DNA of 64,000 nucleotides from Paenibacillus borealis (GCF_000758665.1 NZ_CP009285.1:7068001-7132000); one strand, 5' to 3'; counted from the first letter of the stretch, positions 19,001 to 31,584 are shown. Numbers and translations are program-made. The notes: generated from the sequence alone by a model not told the origin.

Positions 19001-20035
19001 CTATTCATTGACTACCGGTACGGTAATATCAATCCGCATTCCTTTGCCGGGAGCGGTGATGAACTGGATCGAGCCCCCGATCTCCGTTATCCGCTCCTGC
19101 ATATTAGACAAACCGTAGGATGTCTGCTTGCTCTCATCCATCTCAAAGCCGATCCCGTCATCACGCAGCGTCAGACGGACCGTATCGCCGCGGCGGTGCA
19201 AGCGGATCTCCAACTTCTCCGCTTTGGCATGGCGCAGCGTATTCGAAATCGCCTCCTGCACAATGCGGAACAAGTGGTTCTCGACGCCTTTGAGCAGCTG
19301 CACGCCCTGATCCATCTCGAACACAATATCAATCGGAACCTTGATCTTCAGTTCCTTGATCAGCTCCTGCAGCCCCTGCTCCAGCCCCTTGCCTTCCAGA
19401 TATACCGGCCTCAGGTGCAGCAGCAGTGCCCGCATCTCCGACTGGGCTACGGCGGACATTTCCTCAATCAGCGCAATTTGCCGCTGCGCCTTGTCGAAAT
19501 CCTTCTCCAGCGTCCGGCCTACAGCCGTTGCCGTCATCGAGATCGCGAACAGCTGCTGGGATACGGCATCATGCAGCTCGCGTGCCAGCCGCTGACGTTC
19601 CTCGATAATCGCCGTCACCCGGGCTTGCTCGGCAAGCTTGGCATTATTGGTGGAGAGACGCTGCAGCGTATTCACCTGATTCTCCCACTTGCCGCCGATC
19701 CGTCCGAGCTGTTCCCCCAGACGGCCCAGCTCATCATGGCCCAGATCCGGCATTACCGGCGTGAGGTTACCCTTCTCCCAGGCTACCAGCGTCGCCCGCA
19801 GCAGCTCCAGCTTGCGCTTGCTGCGGAAGCCTTGGTAGAATCCGTACCCGATGCCGAAGGCCATCGGCAGCAGAATCAGAGTCATTGCCGTTCTCACGCC
19901 GACCTTCCAGTCCTCAAACGGCTGTAATAATCCATATGTATACATAATGTATGTAATCACGAGCAGCATGATCAAAGAGAACAGAGCCCCCTCGCCCATA
20001 CTGCGCGTTACCATGTTACTGCTTTTTTTGCCCAT
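19001..20035 (-). CDS. liaS: LiaS-type sensor histidine kinase
   Basis: This intramembrane-sensing kinase (344 residues) has two closely spaced N-terminal transmembrane segments (about 17-36 and 47-68) with almost no extracellular loop. A HAMP-like linker follows, then the HisKA_3 dimerisation domain with H155 in RQRLARELHDAVSQQ, and an HATPase_c with DDGIGF and GLSNMQERI. It pairs with LiaR downstream and LiaF upstream. In Bacillus, LiaF holds LiaS inactive until envelope stress. Confidence 0.93.
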   Translation of the reverse strand: MGKKSSNMVTRSMGEGALFSLIMLLVITYIMYTYGLLQPFEDWKVGVRTAMTLILLPMAFGIGYGFYQGFRSKRKLELLRATLVAWEKGNLTPVMPDLGHDELGRLGEQLGRIGGKWENQVNTLQRLSTNNAKLAEQARVTAIIEERQRLARELHDAVSQQLFAISMTATAVGRTLEKDFDKAQRQIALIEEMSAVAQSEMRALLLHLRPVYLEGKGLEQGLQELIKELKIKVPIDIVFEMDQGVQLLKGVENHLFRIVQEAISNTLRHAKAEKLEIRLHRRGDTVRLTLRDDGIGFEMDESKQTSYGLSNMQERITEIGGSIQFITAPGKGMRIDITVPVVNE

Positions 20036-20081
20036 GCCCGGGAGCCCTCCCTTCCTTCTCTCTGCTCATATGCCGTATCCA

Positions 20082-20729
20082 TCAGGGAAACCGTATGTCG
20101 AGATCACCCATCAGATAAGAGATATTGAATTTCACTTTATGCTCGCTGCTGTCGTAGTTGGGTGACTTCCAGTTCAGCCGGTTCAGCATCCCTGTATCCC
20201 GGTGACTGCCGGATTCAATGGAGCCGAACAGCACGAAGGCCTCGATCTCTACCCCGTAATCCTCAGACATAAGAATATCCACATCGCCAAAAATACCCTG
20301 GAACAGCATAATCGTCTCTTGTTCTTCCGCCATTGCCAGCGACAGATCCACGTCCGCCTCACCAAGCACATGCCAGGCGCTCAAGCTGCGCATGACCCAC
20401 GGCGAGAGATCCCAGTCGAACCTGGAAGAGAAGCTTTGCTTCTGCATAAACCCGGCCTTGCGCTGCATTCTTTTGGATTTGACAAAGAACATTCCCAGCG
20501 AAATCAGGCAGATTCCGAGCACCAGCAGCAGATGGTCCAGCAGCAGCAGCACTGCTCCGATCCCCAGAAGCTTATACCCCTGCTTCACCTTGCCTGACGT
20601 TGTCCGGTAAATCCCCAGCAGCAGGAACAGGAGTGCGACAATGGAGAAGAAGCCGATCCATTTGCCAAAAATCATCAAGCAGCCGACGCCAATCAGTCCG
20701 ATGGCAATCAAACGGTTCCGTTTATCCAT
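20082..20729 (-). CDS. liaF: LiaF-type inhibitor of envelope-stress signalling
   Basis: This membrane protein (215 residues) has an N-terminal block of about four hydrophobic segments with the GxxxIGLGxLMIFGKW-like pattern of LiaF/DUF5668 proteins. A soluble C-terminal beta-rich domain (from about residue 115) contains IFGDVDILMSEDYGVEIEAFVLFGSIE. I start it at ATG 20729, which follows TTTTAGGAGGTGCGGA; the frame extends to 20804 only by translating an upstream repeat. In Bacillus, LiaF is the negative regulator of LiaS. Confidence 0.9.
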   Translation of the reverse strand: MDKRNRLIAIGLIGVGCLMIFGKWIGFFSIVALLFLLLGIYRTTSGKVKQGYKLLGIGAVLLLLDHLLLVLGICLISLGMFFVKSKRMQRKAGFMQKQSFSSRFDWDLSPWVMRSLSAWHVLGEADVDLSLAMAEEQETIMLFQGIFGDVDILMSEDYGVEIEAFVLFGSIESGSHRDTGMLNRLNWKSPNYDSSEHKVKFNISYLMGDLDIRFP

Positions 20730-20735
20730 TCCGCA

Positions 20736-20815
20736 CCTCCTAAAAGTTTTGCGAAGCAAAACTGACTTCGTAAGCATATTTTGCGAAGCTGACTTCGTAA
20801 GCATCAGCTTATCTG
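20736..20815 (-). repeat. Dispersed repeat supplying the liaF ribosome binding site
   Basis: On the minus strand, GCTTACGAAGTCAG occurs twice, each copy followed by TTTTGCTTCGCAAAA-like or CTTCGCAAAA sequence. The block ends AAAACTTTTAGGAGGT, the liaF Shine-Dalgarno. The same terminal 16 bases precede sspI at 11715. Confidence 0.6.
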
Positions 20816-20835
20816 CAGCTATAACCGCTTCCCGC

Positions 20836-20879
20836 TACAAAAGCCATACCGGTATGGAGAATCCATACCGTATGGCTTT
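20836..20879 (-). terminator. Terminator between the pspA/liaH gene and liaF
   Basis: Arms 20840-20857 and 20863-20879 form a 17-18 base stem around AGAAT, with TTTTG following on the minus strand. It divides the lia locus into an upstream liaI-psp block and the downstream liaFSR block, joined only by read-through or served by separate promoters. Confidence 0.75.
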
Positions 20880-20924
20880 ACCTTGTTCAGCATATCATAT
20901 CTGCCTATTCTTTAGGAACAGGCA

Positions 20925-21632
20925 TTATTCTTCTTTTTTATCAAGTGAAGGAGCTGCCGGAGCAGAATTCAGCTTGCTCTTGAGAGCTGCGAGCTGTTCT
21001 TCCACTTTGAGCTGCTTCTCAGGATCTACCGGCTTAGCATATGCGGTTGCCGAAGGGCTATACGGAGCACGCAGAACATCTGCTTCCGCTTCCAGCTGCA
21101 TGATCTTTTCTTCCATACGGTGAAATCCAAGGGATGCACTTCCGCTTTCGATGGAATGTACACTGCTGATCTGGGACATTTGCTTCTTGGCTTTAGCCAT
21201 TTGAGCGCGGGAGACCAGTTCATTACGTTTGTTGCGCAGCTTGTAGAACTCATCCTTCATATCATGAAGCTGCTGCACCAGTTCCTTGGCTTGAACTTCA
21301 GCCTGGGCGTGAAGCTCGCTGTATTCAGCATACTTCTGGTCGAAATAAATCTTCTCCTCCAGCAGCTTGCGGGTAACTTCCTCCTGGCCGTTCTTGAGGG
21401 CAAGTTCCGCTTGTGCTGCACGTTGTCCGGATACCTTAGCGGCTTCGTCCACACGCTGCTTCATGCGGCGTTCATTAGCCATCTGCTTCGCTACCGTTAC
21501 TTCAGCCTCATGAATCTCAGCCTCCATATCGCGCAGATACTGATTCAGCATTACGATTGGGTCCTCTACCTTATCCAACATGTCGTTTACCGACGCTTTA
21601 GTCATATCTTTAATCCGTTTGAATACTCCCAT
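20925..21632 (-). CDS. PspA/IM30 family protein (LiaH-like)
   Basis: This coiled-coil membrane-protecting protein (235 residues) of the PspA/IM30/LiaH family oligomerises on the inner leaflet under envelope stress. It begins [40 protein letters not shown], the classic PspA amphipathic helix and DP-hinge, then long heptad helices and a short acidic C-terminus. It is the last gene of the four-gene liaI-psp block, 3 bases after the PspC gene. A second PspA paralogue (22117-22794) lies in the same block. Confidence 0.93.
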   Translation of the reverse strand: MGVFKRIKDMTKASVNDMLDKVEDPIVMLNQYLRDMEAEIHEAEVTVAKQMANERRMKQRVDEAAKVSGQRAAQAELALKNGQEEVTRKLLEEKIYFDQKYAEYSELHAQAEVQAKELVQQLHDMKDEFYKLRNKRNELVSRAQMAKAKKQMSQISSVHSIESGSASLGFHRMEEKIMQLEAEADVLRAPYSPSATAYAKPVDPEKQLKVEEQLAALKSKLNSAPAAPSLDKKEE

Positions 21633-21635
21633 GAT

Positions 21636-22112
21636 TTACACTTCTCCCTTCTCGTATTTAGACAGTTTTTGTTTGAGCTCTTCTACTTCTTTTTGCAGTG
21701 CCTTCTTCTCAATATCCTTCATCATGGCATCCAGACCGGAATCCGGAGCCGTGTAAGCGCCAGCTTTGTCATAACCGGGATTATAGCCCGGCTGTCCGCC
21801 GTATGGGCCATATCCTTGTTGTCCCTGAGGTCCCTGCGGTCCGTGGCCATGCTCAGGTCTGCCTGAGTAAGGACCGCCATATGGGCCGCCCGGCGCACCG
21901 GGTCCAGGTCCGAAGGGATTGTACTGGGTAGGCTCCTTGGGAATTACCATTGCTGCGATAAGGTACACCAGGATGGTGGCTCCTCCGCTAAAAGGAATGC
22001 TGACCACCAGCAGAATTCTGAACAGTGTGGAGTCGATGCCGAGTGTCTCGGACAATCCGCCTGCCAGCCCTGTCATTACCCTGTCTCTGGTTGAACGGTA
22101 CAATCGGGTCAT
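21636..22112 (-). CDS. PspC-domain membrane protein
   Basis: This 158-residue protein begins with a PspC domain (RLYRSTRDRVMTGLAGGLSETLGIDSTLFRILLVVSIPFSGGATILVYLIAAMVIPKE), a short soluble helix followed by a membrane segment. It continues with a Gly/Pro/Tyr/Gln-rich region (about 65-115) and ends in a coiled coil (ALQKEVEELKQKLSKYEKGE). The start is ATG 22112, with AAGGAG upstream; the frame to 22136 overlaps the neighbour. It lies between two PspA genes with 3-4 base spacings, so it probably anchors or senses for the Psp complex. Confidence 0.9.
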   Translation of the reverse strand: MTRLYRSTRDRVMTGLAGGLSETLGIDSTLFRILLVVSIPFSGGATILVYLIAAMVIPKEPTQYNPFGPGPGAPGGPYGGPYSGRPEHGHGPQGPQGQQGYGPYGGQPGYNPGYDKAGAYTAPDSGLDAMMKDIEKKALQKEVEELKQKLSKYEKGEV

Positions 22113-22116
22113 AGTA

Positions 22117-22794
22117 CTACTCCTTTCTGCCATCATTGTTCAGCTTCTCCTTCAGGCGGGCCATTTCTCTTTCGAGCACGGTCGCCACCGTCTCACCGGC
22201 CTGCACTGCGTATTCCTGTCCCATCCGGCGCAAATCGCTCAGGCTCTTGGCTTCCAGCTCCCAATCGGTCATCTTGTCCTCCAGACGGCCGAACATCTTG
22301 GGAACATCACCGCCGCCGTAAGCACTAGCTCTTTGATTCATGCGCTGCTGCAGTCGCAGTGATTCCATCCGTGCTGCATAGAACTGGCGTTTGCTGTATA
22401 CCGTCTGATACTCGATTTTGAGTTCATTCAACTGGCTTTCAAGCTCGAAGAGTGATTGCCGGCTGGTTTCCAGCAGCCCGCTGTATTGCTCCAGCTTTTC
22501 CTCGTGGATAATTTTCTCCTGCAAGGCCAGTTTGGCAAGATGATCTTCGCCGGCCTTGAGCGCGAGGAGTGCCTGCTCTTCACGTTTGTTTCTCATGGCG
22601 GTTGCCTGATTCACCTGCTGCTGCAATTGCTTCGTATGGGAAGCGTACTGCTGGTACAGTCTTTCAGCTTCCCCTATTTCCTCACGGGTAGAATGTAGAA
22701 ATTGATCAATCAGCTTCACGGGATCCTGGCTCTGCTCCAGGCGTTCATTTAAATTGGCTACGGTGATATCCCTCATTCTGCGAAAAACACTCAT
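22117..22794 (-). CDS. Second PspA/IM30 family protein
   Basis: This paralogue of the PspA protein at 20925 (225 residues) begins MSVFRRMRDITVANLNERLEQSQDPVKLIDQFLHS with the same amphipathic start and DP hinge. It is nearly all predicted helix with heptads. It is diverged enough that the duplication is old. It sits second in the block after the small membrane protein, suggesting mixed PspA oligomers or two stress functions. Confidence 0.92.
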   Translation of the reverse strand: MSVFRRMRDITVANLNERLEQSQDPVKLIDQFLHSTREEIGEAERLYQQYASHTKQLQQQVNQATAMRNKREEQALLALKAGEDHLAKLALQEKIIHEEKLEQYSGLLETSRQSLFELESQLNELKIEYQTVYSKRQFYAARMESLRLQQRMNQRASAYGGGDVPKMFGRLEDKMTDWELEAKSLSDLRRMGQEYAVQAGETVATVLEREMARLKEKLNNDGRKE

Positions 22795-22841
22795 GATTTC
22801 CTGTTCCCTCCCTGCATCTTATTAAGTAAATGTTCTAACTC

Positions 22842-23141
22842 TTAGTATGTTCTGCTCCGCTTACCCCGGAGTACCGAGATGCCCCACACTACCAGAGCCA
22901 CTCCGAGCAGCGGTCCGATAATCCAGGAAAGCTTGGAGAGCAGGGACATGATACCGATAAACATTACCACCCAGCCGATAATCTTGTGTCCGCTCTTAAT
23001 TCCGTAGTATCCGAGAACCACCAGCAATACCGGGAACAGGATGCCGAAGATGCCGTGAATCAGTTGAGGAAGAATTCCCAGCAGCATTACCGCTCCAATT
23101 GCAATCAGTACAATCGCAAGTCCGTTACCTTTTCTTTGCAT
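22842..23141 (-). CDS. LiaI-like small membrane protein
   Basis: This 99-residue protein is almost entirely hydrophobic, with about three to four membrane segments and a basic tail (RGKRSRTY). It is the first gene of the psp block, in the position of liaI, which in Bacillus anchors LiaH at the membrane. Sequence similarity to LiaI itself is weak by eye (it resembles the LiaF N-terminal membrane block), so the name rests on size, topology and position. The ribosome binding site is AAAGGCGGTGAG. Confidence 0.72.
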   Translation of the reverse strand: MQRKGNGLAIVLIAIGAVMLLGILPQLIHGIFGILFPVLLVVLGYYGIKSGHKIIGWVVMFIGIMSLLSKLSWIIGPLLGVALVVWGISVLRGKRSRTY

Positions 23142-23182
23142 TTTTTCTCACCGCCTTTCGCTGATCTCTTTCTTATAACCTT

Positions 23183-23210
23183 ATTCTAGGGTAATCCGCA
23201 GATTTTCAAA
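23183..23210 (-). promoter_or_regulatory. Promoter of the lia/psp block
   Basis: On the minus strand, TTTGAA (23205-23210) and TAGAAT (23183-23188) are 16 bases apart, about 40 bases upstream of the LiaI-like start. A LiaR site would be expected just upstream, but I could not define one with confidence. Confidence 0.5.
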
Positions 23211-23431
23211 ACAGACTGTGGACGGTTTTATGTACTGGACCTTAGTCGGGGAACTATACACGACCGCAGACTGCGGGGATCCGGGAAATAAATCAACTTG
23301 CATAAAGGTACACAACTATTGTTGGATGCTACATTATAATGAAGACTTTTGTCGGATAATGTCCAGAATATGTCCACTTTACTGTGATAGAGTGTGATAT
23401 ATATCATTTTCGAATCAAATGGAGGGATTAA

Positions 23432-27606
<4,175 letters not shown>

Positions 27607-27628
27607 TAATTCATTTTATTAATTAAAG

Positions 27629-27668
27629 GCTGTTTCCTGGCAGATTTCTGCCGGGGAACAGCTTTTTT
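27629..27668 (+). terminator. Terminator after the collagen-like gene
   Basis: GGCTGTTTCCTGGCAGA pairs with TCTGCCGGGGAACAGC (one weak position) and is followed by TTTTTT at 27663-27668. It ends the glycosyltransferase/collagen operon. Confidence 0.8.
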
Positions 27669-27816
27669 ACTGTCTCTTCCAAATTATACGGTATCATACT
27701 CCCTTGCAGGATAACCCAGTCATGGCCATAATATTGAGATAACGCTTCATCATACCGGGGTGATCGCCAGCAGCCCGATCATCGAAAGGCTGCGTGAAAT
27801 GGAATAAAGGCATGCA

Positions 27817-27851
27817 GAAACAGCCGGATGCTCTAATAGAGCCCCGGCTGT
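27817..27851 (-). terminator. Terminator after the XRE-family gene
   Basis: ACAGCCGG (27820-27827) pairs with CCGGCTGT (27844-27851) around a loop that itself contains GCTCTAATAGAGC. The minus strand continues CTGTTTCTGC. It is the only minus-strand structure in the 306-base gap 27607-27912. Confidence 0.55.
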
Positions 27852-27912
27852 TGTTACAAGATATGAAATACAGCTTAATCATAGCGTACCGGAACCCGTC
27901 AGCAGAAGGTGG

Positions 27913-28698
27913 TTATTTAGTGAAAGCTTGCGGCACAAGCTCGTCCAGAATCTCCTCACTGAGGAACGGGGCCAGGGGCAGCAGCGCTTTCGAGCCTTCT
28001 TTTTTAAATATAGCCTCTGCTAATTCGTCCAGCGTCTCCTCACTTACAAACGGGGCCAGCGGCGGCAGCGCTCTTGAGCCTTCTTTCGTAAAGACCGCCT
28101 TTGCCAGTTCGTCAAGTGCCTCTTCGCTTACAAACGGGGCCAGCGGCGGCAGCGCTCTTGAGCCTTCTTTCATAAAGACCGTCTTTGCCAGTTCGTCAAG
28201 TGCCTCTTCACTGACAAACGGGGCCAGCTTCAGCAGCGACTCCATCCCTTCCCGTTCAAACACCTGCTTGGCGCACTTATCCAGGGTCTCTTCACTCAAG
28301 AATGGAGCCAGTGCCAACAGATCGTCTACTGCCGCCCCCTCCTTCACATGCTCAAACGCTTCGCCGATCTGTTCATTCTGCAGCAATGGCGCAAGGTCCG
28401 AAAGTTCTTGTGCAGTGCCTTCTCCCCGCTGGAAATAATCACCCGTGGTCTGATCCAGCACACTTTCGATAATCCCGGAGCTTTGCCCCTGCCCTTCTCC
28501 GAGGATCTCGCCGATCCCGACACCAAAGATTTCCGCCAGCTCCGGAAGCTTGGAGATATCCGGCATACTCGCGCCTCTCTCCCAGTTGCTGACTGCCTGA
28601 TAGCTGATCCCCAGCTGATCTGCGAGCCCCATTTGCGTAAGCCCGGCGGCTCCTCTCAATCTAACGATATTCCTGCCCACCTTCAACATGTCAAACAT
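27913..28698 (-). CDS. XRE-family regulator with 28-residue LAPF repeats
   Basis: This protein (261 residues) has an N-terminal HTH_3 domain (about 8-60; LTQMGLADQLGISYQAVSNWERGASMPD). A short acidic linker follows, then about six tandem repeats of 28 residues with the pattern LAPFVSEEALDELAKxVFxKEGSRALPP. Each repeat looks like a helix pair, so the array may form a small solenoid for protein or ligand binding. I do not recognise the repeat as a named family. No enzymatic motif is seen. It is between convergent transcripts and is not obviously in an operon. DNA targets are unknown. Confidence 0.85.
   Translation of the reverse strand: MFDMLKVGRNIVRLRGAAGLTQMGLADQLGISYQAVSNWERGASMPDISKLPELAEIFGVGIGEILGEGQGQSSGIIESVLDQTTGDYFQRGEGTAQELSDLAPLLQNEQIGEAFEHVKEGAAVDDLLALAPFLSEETLDKCAKQVFEREGMESLLKLAPFVSEEALDELAKTVFMKEGSRALPPLAPFVSEEALDELAKAVFTKEGSRALPPLAPFVSEETLDELAEAIFKKEGSKALLPLAPFLSEEILDELVPQAFTK
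27915..28350 (-). repeat. Tandem 84-base coding repeat
   Basis: The 28-residue repeats of the XRE protein are visible as 84-base DNA repeats. Two central copies (about 28040-28200) are nearly identical at the DNA level, indicating a recent duplication, whereas the outer copies have diverged. Confidence 0.8.
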
Positions 28699-28725
28699 GC
28701 TTCCACCCCTTCGGCTAAGATGCTC

Positions 28726-29697
28726 TCAGTGTACCGAACGCTGCTGTTTTTGTATATCAAGCGCTGCTTGAGTTGCCGCCCGCTGCGGCTTGCCGCGGAA
28801 AATAGTCACCAAGACGACCGCTGCAATAATAATTACGGCTGCAGTCAGTGTATTCAAGGTAAGCTGTTCACCGACCAGCAGCCAGCCAAGCAACACAGCC
28901 ACTACCGGGTTGACGAAGGCATAGGTTGAGACCAGAGAAGCGTCGGCATTCTTAAGCAGCCAGATATAGGCCGTGTAACCGATGATAGAGCCGAAGATGA
29001 TCAGATACCCGAGAGCCAGGTACGAGCGCATAGAAATGCCGGAGATATCAAGTCTGGACCAGTCGCCGGTAAAATAGGAGAAAACCATCAACAGCGCGCC
29101 TCCCGTCAGCATCTGTGCTGCCGTCGACATCAGCGGGGAATCCGGCATTGCGGCGCTTCGTGAATACATGGAACCTATTGCCCAGCTTATGGAAGCTGCC
29201 AGCAGGGTGATAATCCCGATCAGATCGGTGGCGGTACCCGTATCCCCCTTCCCCGGCTGGAAGACCAGCACGGCGATGCCCACCAGCCCCAGTACAATGC
29301 CGGCGATGACACCGGTATTCGGACGTTTGCCGCCGCGGCCAAACCAGCCCATCAGCATCATCCAGACGGGCACTGCCGCCACGATCAGTGAAGCGATAGA
29401 TGAAGATACTCTTTGCTCTGACCAGGCCACTACACCGTTGCCTCCAAGCAGCAGCAAGGCGCCGACAATCGCCGAAGACCGCCACTCGCGCCCTGCCGGA
29501 CGCTTCGCTCCGCTTAATCTGGCAATAATATAGAGCACTGCGCCGGCTGCAAAAAACCGCACTCCAGCCATCAGAAAAGGCGGCATCGTCTCAATCGCAA
29601 TCTTCATGCCGACATAGGTGCCTCCCCAAAACAAGTAAACGCACAATAGCGCAATACCAACCACGTACACCGGATTCACTTTCTTCTTCTCCCGCAT
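28726..29697 (-). CDS. EamA-family (DMT) metabolite exporter
   Basis: This membrane transporter of 323 residues has ten hydrophobic segments arranged as two EamA repeats (first half from YVVGIALLCVYLFWGGTYVGMKIA, second half after WAIGSMYSRSA). Family members export amino acids or other small metabolites. It lies 4 bases downstream of an Lrp/AsnC regulator on the same strand, which points to an amino acid or related substrate. A hydrophilic C-terminal tail (about 25 residues) follows the last helix. Confidence 0.9.
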   Translation of the reverse strand: MREKKKVNPVYVVGIALLCVYLFWGGTYVGMKIAIETMPPFLMAGVRFFAAGAVLYIIARLSGAKRPAGREWRSSAIVGALLLLGGNGVVAWSEQRVSSSIASLIVAAVPVWMMLMGWFGRGGKRPNTGVIAGIVLGLVGIAVLVFQPGKGDTGTATDLIGIITLLAASISWAIGSMYSRSAAMPDSPLMSTAAQMLTGGALLMVFSYFTGDWSRLDISGISMRSYLALGYLIIFGSIIGYTAYIWLLKNADASLVSTYAFVNPVVAVLLGWLLVGEQLTLNTLTAAVIIIAAVVLVTIFRGKPQRAATQAALDIQKQQRSVH

Positions 29698-29701
29698 GCT
29701 G

Positions 29702-30154
29702 CTATACCCCCTTCAATCCGTCTTCATATATAGTAGATAAAATAAAAGTAGTCGAGGTTTCCTTAATGTCAGGAATACGGAGAATTTCATCTAGCAGCAG
29801 CGTAAGCTCTTCCGGCGAGGTCACCCTCACCTTAAGCAACATGCACCACTCTCCCGCCAGCCGCTGGCATTCGATGATGCTCACTCCCGGGATTTGTATG
29901 CGGATAATCTGGTCTGCTGCCTCCTTAAAGCCCTGGCTGACCACCTTCACGGAGATCATGACTTTGATCTTCTGGTCCAGCTTGCTCCAGTCCACAATTC
30001 CCCTGTAGCCCTTGATCACGCCGCTCTTCTCCAGCTTGCCGACCCTCTGATGCACCGACGGCCGGGAGATATGCAGCAGCTTGCCGATCTCTTCATGGGA
30101 CAGTCTCCCGTTCTCTTCCAGCAACTTTAGAATTCTGATATCGAGTTCATCCAC
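29702..30154 (-). CDS. Lrp/AsnC-family regulator
   Basis: This 150-residue feast/famine regulator has an N-terminal HTH (LDIRILKLLEENGRLSHEEIGKLLHISRPSVHQRVGKLEKSGVI) and a C-terminal RAM ligand-binding domain. It is the first gene of a two-gene unit with the EamA exporter. The usual arrangement is an amino-acid sensor controlling an exporter of that compound, which is inferred here. Confidence 0.93.
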   Translation of the reverse strand: MDELDIRILKLLEENGRLSHEEIGKLLHISRPSVHQRVGKLEKSGVIKGYRGIVDWSKLDQKIKVMISVKVVSQGFKEAADQIIRIQIPGVSIIECQRLAGEWCMLLKVRVTSPEELTLLLDEILRIPDIKETSTTFILSTIYEDGLKGV

Positions 30155-30798
30155 AAGACCGCCTCCTGGGCAAAATTATAGCATGATTCCTTCAATTAAT
30201 GACTAATCGTTAGAGTTCAAAAGAAAACTCAAACGATTCGTAATCTTAAAGGGAAATAATCACCTTAATCGTTACAGAACCGGCTCAAATCCATCATAGG
30301 AATAACGAATCGTAGGTGCGTTTGAACACGCCAAAAACTCAAGTCTTGACCCTCCAGCCGGAAAAGCTGGTCTGGGCCACTGCTTGAGCGGGATGATGCT
30401 GGAGAATTATTTGCAGCTGAACTCCAGACTGGGGCGGAACGACAAGAGTGTAACGTAACTGGCTGGCCGATGAGTAAACAGACTGGGTTGGGTTGGGTTG
30501 GGTTAGGTTAGGTTGAACCCGTTCGGCATACCTAAACCATACTGACCCGGATTGAGAGGACCCTATTTTACGAAAAGGACAACTTTTTCCGGGCAAACGG
30601 ACTCAGAATCCTCTATTTACTTCCAGACACGCCTAAACGATGGTCTTCAGACATTTAGCGGAATCTGAGTCCGCATAGGCAAAATAACAGGAGATTTTCG
30701 CCAAATAGGGGATTGTCAGTCCGGTTCCTGTTTTCGCAGGATATCGGTCTCCCCCACAGTTGTGTTCCCAGCGGCAACTTCTTCCCCGAGCACAGCAG
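30155..30798. other. 644-base gene-free intergenic region
   Basis: I see no credible gene here. It contains an A/T-rich upstream region for the Lrp gene, a GGGTT/GGTTA microsatellite (30485-30516) and an inverted repeat: CGGACTCAGAATCC at 30598-30611 against GGAATCTGAGTCCG at 30660-30673 (13 of 14 pair). The small open frames here lack ribosome binding sites. Confidence 0.6.
30485..30516 (+). repeat. GGGTT/GGTTA microsatellite
   Basis: Three to four tandem copies of the pentamer GGGTT are followed by copies of GGTTA. The tract is G/T-rich on one strand only, and slippage is likely. Confidence 0.8.
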
Positions 30799-31362
30799 CT
30801 ACTCCCTGCCCGGTAATCCGCCGCCGAACACCGTTCCTTCCGCAAGCCCCGACACGAACTGCTGGAGCCAGACATAATATTCAGCGGCATGCTTCAGCTT
30901 GTCCAGATCCCTGAGGCAGGCCTGCCGCTCTTCTTCGGGAGTGTCCGCCGCATCGATCAGCGCCTGCAGTTCAGGCACAGCCGTCCCCATCGCCTCCTGC
31001 ATCACATCAATCTCCCGCTGAAGCTTCAGCGTGAAGAAGTTCCGGAAGGCCTGGAAGAAATCCGTCTCCGCCGCATACAGCTCCTTCCGCTCACGCTTCT
31101 CCTCCAGCTTCGTAACCATCCGCGAAGCGATCAGAGAGCGGACACCGTAGCTCATATTGCTTTTGCTCATATTCATGACCTGCTTCATTTCCTCCAGCGT
31201 CATCGGCTTGTCCTCAAAGAACATAATTCCATACAGCTGCCCGAACGAATAATTCGCTCCATACAAATCCATCGTCTGCGCTATGGCATCAATCATCGGG
31301 CCGAGCAGCTGCTCCCGTGGAGAACGATGCGGGTTGTCCTCGCCAAATGCGGCCTGTTTCAT
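30799..31362 (-). CDS. GbsR/MarR-type transcriptional regulator
   Basis: This 187-residue winged-helix regulator of the GbsR group has a HTH around residues 27-75 (SFGQLYGIMFFEDKPMTLEEMKQVMNMSKSNMSYGVRSLI) and a long helical C-terminal half. In Bacillus, GbsR is a choline-responsive repressor of glycine-betaine synthesis and choline uptake. The ATG at 31362 follows AGAGGTG, which is better than the frame start at 31410. It is divergent from the Ugp-like importer, and the intergenic region holds a palindrome between -35 and -10, so it probably controls that operon. A choline-type effector is a guess from the family. Confidence 0.87.
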   Translation of the reverse strand: MKQAAFGEDNPHRSPREQLLGPMIDAIAQTMDLYGANYSFGQLYGIMFFEDKPMTLEEMKQVMNMSKSNMSYGVRSLIASRMVTKLEEKRERKELYAAETDFFQAFRNFFTLKLQREIDVMQEAMGTAVPELQALIDAADTPEEERQACLRDLDKLKHAAEYYVWLQQFVSGLAEGTVFGGGLPGRE

Positions 31363-31512
31363 AAGGTAGCACCTCTTTTCGAATAGAATCATTCTCTCTA
31401 CATTACACAAAACCGAAGCTTTGCGGCAGACTTACTACAAATTTTACACAAATTCCGAAGTATGTTTACTTCCGCTTGACCACAAGGCTCGCCCATGAGT
31501 GTACAATTTTTT

Positions 31513-31543
31513 TTGAACAGAGGAGCAGTCCTCTGCATTATAA
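31513..31543 (+). promoter_or_regulatory. Promoter with palindromic operator in its spacer
   Basis: TTGAAC (31513-31518) and TTATAA (31538-31543) are 19 bases apart, longer than optimal. The spacer carries a palindrome, CAGAGGA-GCAG-TCCTCTG (31518-31535). This is a natural binding site for the divergent GbsR-type regulator, either as repressor or through spacer distortion. Confidence 0.55.
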
Positions 31544-31584
31544 CGCACAAAACAATGTAGATGGAATGGGGTATTGGAACGAAG

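Noticed and set aside
30485..30516. Telomere-like repeat or CRISPR-like array
   Set aside because: It is only a short pentamer microsatellite. There are no spacers, and the repeat units are too short for CRISPR.
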